Source: Nitrospirota bacterium
GTDB lineage: Bacteria > Nitrospirota > Nitrospiria > JACQBZ01
Length of the DNA stretch: 9,972 nt
NCBI GenBank assembly: GCA_016198945.1
Contig: JACQHO010000153.1
Coordinates: 1 to 9,972 of the forward strand
Reading direction: 5' to 3'
Below, piece after piece: positions 6,945 through 9,972 of the stretch. Under the pieces are notes generated by a model. The model made no database searches. It was not told the DNA's origin and saw nothing but the letters and a program-made list of their open reading frames with translations. The position numbers and the translations under genes were made by a program. Every line of letters starts with the position of its first letter. Position 1 is the first letter of the stretch.

Positions 6945-8159
6945 TCACACCTTATCGAGAAGATGGCCGAGTTTCTGTTTTTTGGTTCTCAGATACCGAA
7001 CGTTACGGTCATGCGGCGTCATTTCGATCGGCACGCGTTCAACCACCTTGAGTCCATATCCATCGACGCCGACAATTTTGCGCGGGTTGTTCGTCATGAG
7101 GCGGATCTTGCGCAGCCCCAGACTGACAAGGATCTGGGCCCCGATCCCGTAATCCCGGAGGTCCGGTTTAAACCCAAGCTCCAGATTCGCTTGAACCGTA
7201 TCCATCCCTTGATCCTGGAGGCCGTAGGCCTTGATCTTGTTCAAGAGACCGATCCCGCGTCCTTCCTGATTCAGATACAACAGCACCCCCTGCCCGGCCC
7301 GCTCGATCATCTCCATGGCGCGATGAAGCTGCTCGCCGCAGTCGCACCGCCTGGAACCGAATACATCCCCCGTCAGGCAGCCGGAATGGACCCGGACCAG
7401 AATGGGCTCGTCCCCGTTGACCTTGCCTTTGACCATTGCGATATGGATTCCCTGGTCGATCTCGTTCTCATAAGCGATCAGCGTGAACTCGCCGTATTCG
7501 GACGGAAGCTTCGCCTCGCTGATCCGGCGGACAAGCGACTCCCGCTGCATCCGGTATTCGATCAGGTCCTTGACCGTCACAATCTTAAGCCCGTACTGAT
7601 TTGCAAACTCCACAAGCTGCGGCACGCGCGACATCGTCCCGTCCTCGTTCATGATCTCGCAGAGGACGCCGGCCGGATAAAGACCGGCCAGCCGGGCCAG
7701 ATCCACGGAGCCTTCGGTCTGACCGGCCCGTTTTAAGACGCCGCCCTTCTGGGCCTTCAGCGGAAAGATATGCCCCGGCCGGGCCAGGTCCGACGGCTTG
7801 GTCCTGGGATGAATCGCGGCCAGAATCGTCCTCGCCCGATCGGATGCCGATATCCCCGTGCTGACGCCTTCCCGCGCATCAATCGAAACGGTGAAGGCCG
7901 TTCCAAAGGTCGCCGTATTCTCGGATACCATCGGGGGAAGTTGCAGCTCATCCACCCGTTCCGGCGACAGGGTCAGACAGATCAAACCGCGGCCATACTT
8001 GGCCATAAAGTTGATCGCATCGGGATTGACCTTTTCGGCCGCCATGACGAGGTCTCCCTCGTTCTCACGGTCCTCGTCATCCACCAGAATGATCATCCGG
8101 CCTTCCTGGATCGCCTGGACGGCTTCGTCAATTGAATTGAATCGAAACTCGGTTGTCAT
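6945..8159 (-). CDS. ribBA: Bifunctional DHBP synthase / GTP cyclohydrolase II
   Basis: This 404-residue fusion starts both branches of riboflavin synthesis. The N-terminal RibB domain (about 1-205) makes 3,4-dihydroxy-2-butanone 4-phosphate from ribulose 5-phosphate; it shows DDEDRENEGDL (27-37), RPGHIFPL (127-134) and MNEDGTM (170-176). The C-terminal RibA domain (about 208-404) opens GTP; it shows the zinc ligands Cys261, Cys272 and Cys274 in SGCLTGDVFGSRRCDCGE, plus NQEGRGIGL (297-305), DTVQAN (320-325) and TNNPRKI (356-362). Both active sites look complete. The ATG has only a weak AAAGAG upstream. It is first in the transcription unit, about 63 nt downstream of the predicted start site. 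The leader is too short for an FMN riboswitch and has none of its motifs. Confidence 0.97.
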   Translation of the reverse strand: MTTEFRFNSIDEAVQAIQEGRMIILVDDEDRENEGDLVMAAEKVNPDAINFMAKYGRGLICLTLSPERVDELQLPPMVSENTATFGTAFTVSIDAREGVSTGISASDRARTILAAIHPRTKPSDLARPGHIFPLKAQKGGVLKRAGQTEGSVDLARLAGLYPAGVLCEIMNEDGTMSRVPQLVEFANQYGLKIVTVKDLIEYRMQRESLVRRISEAKLPSEYGEFTLIAYENEIDQGIHIAMVKGKVNGDEPILVRVHSGCLTGDVFGSRRCDCGEQLHRAMEMIERAGQGVLLYLNQEGRGIGLLNKIKAYGLQDQGMDTVQANLELGFKPDLRDYGIGAQILVSLGLRKIRLMTNNPRKIVGVDGYGLKVVERVPIEMTPHDRNVRYLRTKKQKLGHLLDKV

Positions 8160-8228
8160 AATGACTCTTTAGGCTGTCTTTTGACTTCGTCCCAAACGGC
8201 CGTGGAAAACTTCTTTGATAATTTTGTA

Positions 8229-8257
8229 ACTATATAAGATACAAGGCCTTTTGTCAA
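8229..8257 (-). promoter_or_regulatory. Sigma70-like promoter of the ribBA-to-cheA run
   Basis: On the minus strand a perfect -35 TTGACA (8252-8257) is separated by 17 bp from a -10 TATAGT (8229-8234), five of six matches to consensus. Transcription should start near 8222, leaving a leader of about 63 nt before ribBA. This is the best promoter I see for the nine-gene run. It sits immediately downstream of a terminator, so the unit seems insulated from upstream transcription. Confidence 0.75.
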
Positions 8258-8262
8258 ACAAA

Positions 8263-8297
8263 AAATCCCCCGGAAGCGAGATCGTTCCGGGGGATTT
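8263..8297 (-). terminator. Intrinsic terminator just upstream of the ribBA promoter
   Basis: A perfect 13-bp stem (8263-8275 with 8285-8297) encloses a 9-nt loop. Read on the minus strand it ends in GGGGGATTTTTTGTTTG, a GC-rich stem with a U-run. The plus-strand side has only TTTAATCC, so the useful direction is minus. It lies 5 nt before the -35 box of ribBA. It could end a transcript from the 8300-8460 stretch or catch read-through from csp. Confidence 0.8.
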
Positions 8298-8460
8298 AAT
8301 CCGTTCAGTGAGTATATTTCGTGACCATCCCTGCCCGGACGACAGGCGAGCGGCAGACAAACCAACCGGCCCGACACGCGCGGTTTTATGTTGGCGGGTG
8401 TGGGATGACACAAACCGGAGCTTTGAAATCAGCTTCCAATAAAATCAAAGAATTAACTTC
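8298..8460. other. Non-coding stretch with nested inverted repeats, possible structured RNA
   Basis: No credible gene is present; the open frames here run through the adjoining terminator. Three inverted repeats are nested: CATCCC (8326-8331) with GGGATG (8402-8407), GCCCG (8333-8337) with CGGGT (8395-8399), and CCAAC (8362-8366) with GTTGG (8390-8394). A second small hairpin, GG-AGCT with AGCT-CC, lies around 8415-8436. The one G-T pair becomes A-C on the other strand, which slightly favours a plus-strand RNA ending at the 8488-8520 terminator. The terminator at 8263-8297 instead favours a minus-strand RNA. I recognise no known RNA family and no clear promoter. Confidence 0.3.
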
Positions 8461-8480
8461 AAAAAGGTGACAGGCACCTT
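8461..8480. repeat. Small palindromic repeat, copy 1
   Basis: The sequence AAAAAGGTGACAGGCACCTT reads on the minus strand as AAGGTG-CCTGT-CACCTTTTT: a perfect 6-bp stem with a 5-nt loop and a T-run. A second copy at 8957-8977 matches at 18 of 20 positions. Both lie just beyond a gene's terminator. This looks like a dispersed intergenic palindrome family. Confidence 0.6.
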
Positions 8481-8487
8481 CCATCAT

Positions 8488-8520
8488 AAAAGCCTCCCGA
8501 TGGTTGGTCGGGAGGCTTTT
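8488..8520 (-). terminator. Terminator of the cold-shock gene, bidirectional
   Basis: A perfect 13-bp stem (8488-8500 with 8508-8520, AAAAGCCTCCCGA and its complement) encloses the 7-nt loop TGGTTGG. On the minus strand it begins 20 nt after the csp stop codon and ends in TTTTATG. On the plus strand it ends in TTTTTTG, so it could work in both directions. No plus-strand gene is visible to use the second direction. Confidence 0.85.
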
Positions 8521-8540
8521 TTGTTGAATCGTCGAGCGCT

Positions 8541-8744
8541 TTAAATTTTGACGACGTTGCTGGCCTGCGGGCCCTTGGGACCCTGGGTCACTTCATATTC
8601 GACTGCCTGGCCTTCATCGAGTGACTTATAACCTTCACCCGTGATGGCGGAAAAATGCACGAATACATCCGGGCCGCCTTCCGCTTGTGTAATGAATCCA
8701 AAACCCTTACTTGCGTTGAACCACTTGATCGTACCTTTTGCCAT
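8541..8744 (-). CDS. csp: Cold-shock domain protein (CspA family)
   Basis: This 67-residue single cold-shock domain binds single-stranded RNA and DNA and acts as an RNA chaperone. It opens MAKGTIKWFN and carries RNP1 as KGFGFI (13-18) and RNP2 as VFVHF (27-31); the ending GPQASNVV is typical of the family. The frame stays open to an ATG at 8801, which would add 19 unconserved residues. I chose ATG 8742-8744 because it gives the family's exact N-terminus and has GGAGGG 8 nt upstream. The gene is monocistronic, with its own promoter, a leader of about 130 nt containing a hairpin, and a terminator. A long structured leader is a known way of controlling cspA-type genes by temperature. Whether this copy is cold-induced or constitutive cannot be read from the sequence. 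Confidence 0.96.
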   Translation of the reverse strand: MAKGTIKWFNASKGFGFITQAEGGPDVFVHFSAITGEGYKSLDEGQAVEYEVTQGPKGPQASNVVKI

Positions 8745-8752
8745 GACGCTAA

Positions 8753-8758
8753 CCCTCC
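8753..8758 (-). promoter_or_regulatory. Ribosome binding site that fixes the csp start
   Basis: GGAGGG on the minus strand lies 8 nt before ATG 8742-8744. It decides in favour of the 67-residue product over the in-frame ATG at 8799-8801, whose nearest AGGAGG (8819-8824) is 17 nt away and sits in the loop of the leader hairpin. Confidence 0.85.
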
Positions 8759-8804
8759 GTGAATGTTGTTGTGTCTCCTTCAGTATAAATTGAAACGTCA
8801 TATT

Positions 8805-8842
8805 AAAAAACCGCAGAGCCTCCTAATACAGCCGCTGCGGTT
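8805..8842 (-). terminator. Terminator-like hairpin in the csp leader (possible attenuator)
   Basis: On the minus strand AACCGCAG (8835-8842) pairs perfectly with CTGCGGTT (8809-8816) around an 18-nt loop, and the second arm runs straight into six T residues. It lies between the predicted csp promoter and the csp start. It could therefore stop a fraction of transcripts early, or it could act as a temperature-sensitive leader structure. The loop contains AGGAGG. The stem is only 8 bp with a long loop, so termination may be inefficient. Confidence 0.5.
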
Positions 8843-8883
8843 ATTTAAGACCTTCCAGATTTATGCATGAATGACACGCTCAT

Positions 8884-8913
8884 AATATACTCTAAAGACG
8901 AGGGAGAAGTCAA
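8884..8913 (-). promoter_or_regulatory. Sigma70-like promoter of csp
   Basis: A minus-strand -35 TTGACT (8908-8913) is followed after 18 bp by -10 TATATT (8884-8889), each five of six to consensus. Predicted transcription start is near 8877, giving a leader of about 130 nt before the csp ATG, a length typical of cold-shock genes. Confidence 0.65.
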
Positions 8914-8956
8914 CTCCCGCGAAGATAGATTCCATCCATTCGTCTCCCTCGCTTAT

Positions 8957-8977
8957 AAAAAGGAGGCAGGCACCTTT
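8957..8977. repeat. Small palindromic repeat, copy 2
   Basis: AAAAAGGAGGCAGGCACCTT plus one T differs from copy 1 (8461-8480) at two positions. One change breaks a stem pair: on the minus strand AAAGG-T-G faces C-T-CCTTT around a CCTGC loop, leaving a T-T mismatch. It sits 10 bases beyond the glnA terminator stem. It looks like a degenerate member of the same family. Confidence 0.55.
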
Positions 8978-8987
8978 CTTCAAAACG

Positions 8988-9019
8988 GAAGCACCCCGCC
9001 CGTGAAGGCGGGGTGCTTC
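8988..9019 (-). terminator. Intrinsic terminator of glnA
   Basis: A perfect 13-bp stem (8988-9000 with 9007-9019, GAAGCACCCCGCC and its complement) encloses a 6-nt loop. The minus strand continues CGTTTTGAAG, a short T-run. It begins 39 nt after the glnA stop codon. The very GC-rich stem makes it a convincing terminator despite only four T residues. Confidence 0.85.
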
Positions 9020-9058
9020 GATGGGTTGCGGACGCTTGCTTGACTCTTTACCGTTCTT

Positions 9059-9972
9059 TTAAACGTCATAGTAAAGGAAGAACTCGTACGGATGGGGTCT
9101 TAGCCGCATCGCGTCCACTTCCTTTTCGCGCTTGTAGCTGATCCAGGTCTCGATCACGTCCTTCGTGAAGACACCGCCCTTGAGAAGGAAGGCATGATCC
9201 TTTTCCAGATTATCCAGGGCGTCATCCAGGCTGCCGGGCATGGTCGGGATCTTGGCGGCCTCTTCCGGCTCCAGATCATACAGGTCCTTGTCCATGGGCC
9301 GTCCGGGGTCGATCTTGTTTTCGATGCCGTCGATGCCGGCCATCAACATCGCCGCGAATCCAAGATAGGGATTGCAGGCCGGATCCGGGAACCGGACCTC
9401 GATCCGTTTCGCCTTGGGATTGGCGGAGTACATCGGGATCCGTACCGAGGCCGAGCGGTTCCGGCTGGAATAGGCCAGGAAGACCGGGGCCTCAAAACCC
9501 GGCGTGAGCCGCTTGTACGAATTGGTCGTCGGATTGGTAAAGGCCGCGATGGCCGGAGCATGTTTTAGAATACCGCCGATGTAATTGAGACAGAGCTTGC
9601 TCATCCCGGCATATTCCTTCCCGGCAAAAAGCGGCTTTCCGTCTTTCCAGATGGATTGATGCGTATGCATTCCGGTTCCGTTGTCGCCGAAGAGCGGTTT
9701 CGGCATGAAGGTCACCGTCTTCCCGTGACGCTTCGCCACGTTTTTCACGATATATTTGTACAGCAACATCGTGTCGGCCATCCGGACGAGCGAATTGAAC
9801 CGGACGTCGATCTCCGCTTGGCCGGCCGTCGCGACCTCATGGTGATGTTTTTCGACCTGAACCCCGGCCTTCTTCATCTCCAGAATCATCTCGGTCCGGA
9901 TGTCCTGCTGACTGTCCGTGGGAGCGACCGGGAAGTAGCCTTCCTTATGACGGGGTTTGTACCCCAGATTGC
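9059..9972 (-). CDS. glnA: Glutamine synthetase type I, 5' end cut by the window edge
   Basis: This enzyme makes glutamine from glutamate, ammonia and ATP as a dodecamer. About 303 C-terminal residues of a protein usually near 470 are present. The frame is open to 9972, so the ATG at 9889 is internal and not the start. Visible family motifs, in order, are GYFPVAPTDS (9917-9940), HHHEVATAGQAEI, the metal/ATP segment MPKPLFGDNGTGMHTHQS, NPTTNSYKRL, RNRSASVRIP, and RIEVRFPDPACNPYLGFAAM. The motif KDLYDLEPEE contains the tyrosine (codon 9278-9280) that matches the GlnE adenylylation site of proteobacterial GS, suggesting a GSI-beta enzyme under covalent control. Any glnB or glnK partner would lie outside the window. 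A terminator follows the gene. Confidence 0.97.
   Translation of the reverse strand, partial: NLGYKPRHKEGYFPVAPTDSQQDIRTEMILEMKKAGVQVEKHHHEVATAGQAEIDVRFNSLVRMADTMLLYKYIVKNVAKRHGKTVTFMPKPLFGDNGTGMHTHQSIWKDGKPLFAGKEYAGMSKLCLNYIGGILKHAPAIAAFTNPTTNSYKRLTPGFEAPVFLAYSSRNRSASVRIPMYSANPKAKRIEVRFPDPACNPYLGFAAMLMAGIDGIENKIDPGRPMDKDLYDLEPEEAAKIPTMPGSLDDALDNLEKDHAFLLKGGVFTKDVIETWISYKREKEVDAMRLRPHPYEFFLYYDV

Noticed and set aside
6963..7736. 257-codon plus-strand open frame inside ribBA
   Set aside because: It lies opposite conserved RibA and RibB motifs and has no recognisable domain.
8160..8257. FMN riboswitch expected upstream of a riboflavin gene
   Set aside because: The space from predicted transcription start to ATG is about 63 nt, and none of the conserved aptamer segments is present.
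8156..8413. 85-codon minus-strand open frame upstream of ribBA
   Set aside because: It would run through the terminator at 8263-8297 and the ribBA promoter, has no ribosome binding site and no protein-like pattern.
8251..8442. 63-codon plus-strand open frame MSNKKSPGSE...
   Set aside because: It starts in the promoter and crosses the terminator stem, with no Shine-Dalgarno or family resemblance.
8541..8801. 86-residue version of the cold-shock protein starting at 8801
   Set aside because: The 19 extra residues are unlike the family, and the best ribosome binding site serves the start at 8744.
8988..9019. Resemblance of the glnA hairpin to IS200/IS605 end hairpins (GAAGC...CCCCGCC)
   Set aside because: No transposase, TnpB or second end is nearby, and its position right after glnA is explained by a terminator.
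1..9972. CRISPR array, tRNA, rRNA or prophage/defence system
   Set aside because: I found no regular direct repeats with spacers, no tRNA-like cloverleaf with TTCRA motif and no phage or defence gene; the genes are housekeeping and signalling.

Overview
All ten genes in this 9,972-base window lie on the minus strand, so transcription runs from high to low coordinates. The gene content is bacterial. A type I glutamine synthetase with an adenylylation-type tyrosine, a PATAN/DUF4388 protein beside CheY and CheA, and an edge repeat containing TTTTTCAACACCCTG would fit a Nitrospirota-type or deltaproteobacterial-type genome. That placement is an inference from gene content and remembered repeat families, not a proven assignment.

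Region A (9972 to about 8950) holds the C-terminal two thirds of glnA, running off the right edge, and a strong intrinsic terminator. Region B (8913 to 8488) is a one-gene cold-shock unit: a sigma70-like promoter, a leader of roughly 130 nt containing a hairpin followed by a U-run, an excellent ribosome binding site, a 67-residue CSP and a bidirectional terminator. Region C (8487 to 8258) has no credible gene. It holds a small palindromic repeat (a second copy lies after glnA), a stretch with nested inverted repeats that may be a structured RNA, and a 13-bp-stem terminator that abuts the next promoter.

Region D (8257 to 113) looks like one long transcription unit. A near-consensus promoter (TTGACA, 17 bp, TATAGT) is followed by ribBA, ribH, nusB, a stand-alone peptidase-M17 N-terminal-domain protein, purB, purS, a PATAN-GAF-like protein, a CheY-type receiver and a CheA kinase. 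Gaps are short (58 nt at most), and M17N/purB and purB/purS overlap by 4 bases. The first part makes riboflavin precursors from GTP and ribulose 5-phosphate, the middle makes purines, and the end is a signalling module. I saw no intrinsic terminator inside the unit. Past cheA, bases 1-101 carry a repeat-like element with inverted and direct repeats.

Most of the window is ordinary housekeeping. The points that deserve a second look are the catalytic-domain-less M17 protein, the chemosensory module attached to a rib-pur operon without cheW, cheR, cheB or a receptor in view, the csp leader hairpin, the intergenic inverted repeats, the dispersed palindromes, and an A9 tract inside the PATAN gene.
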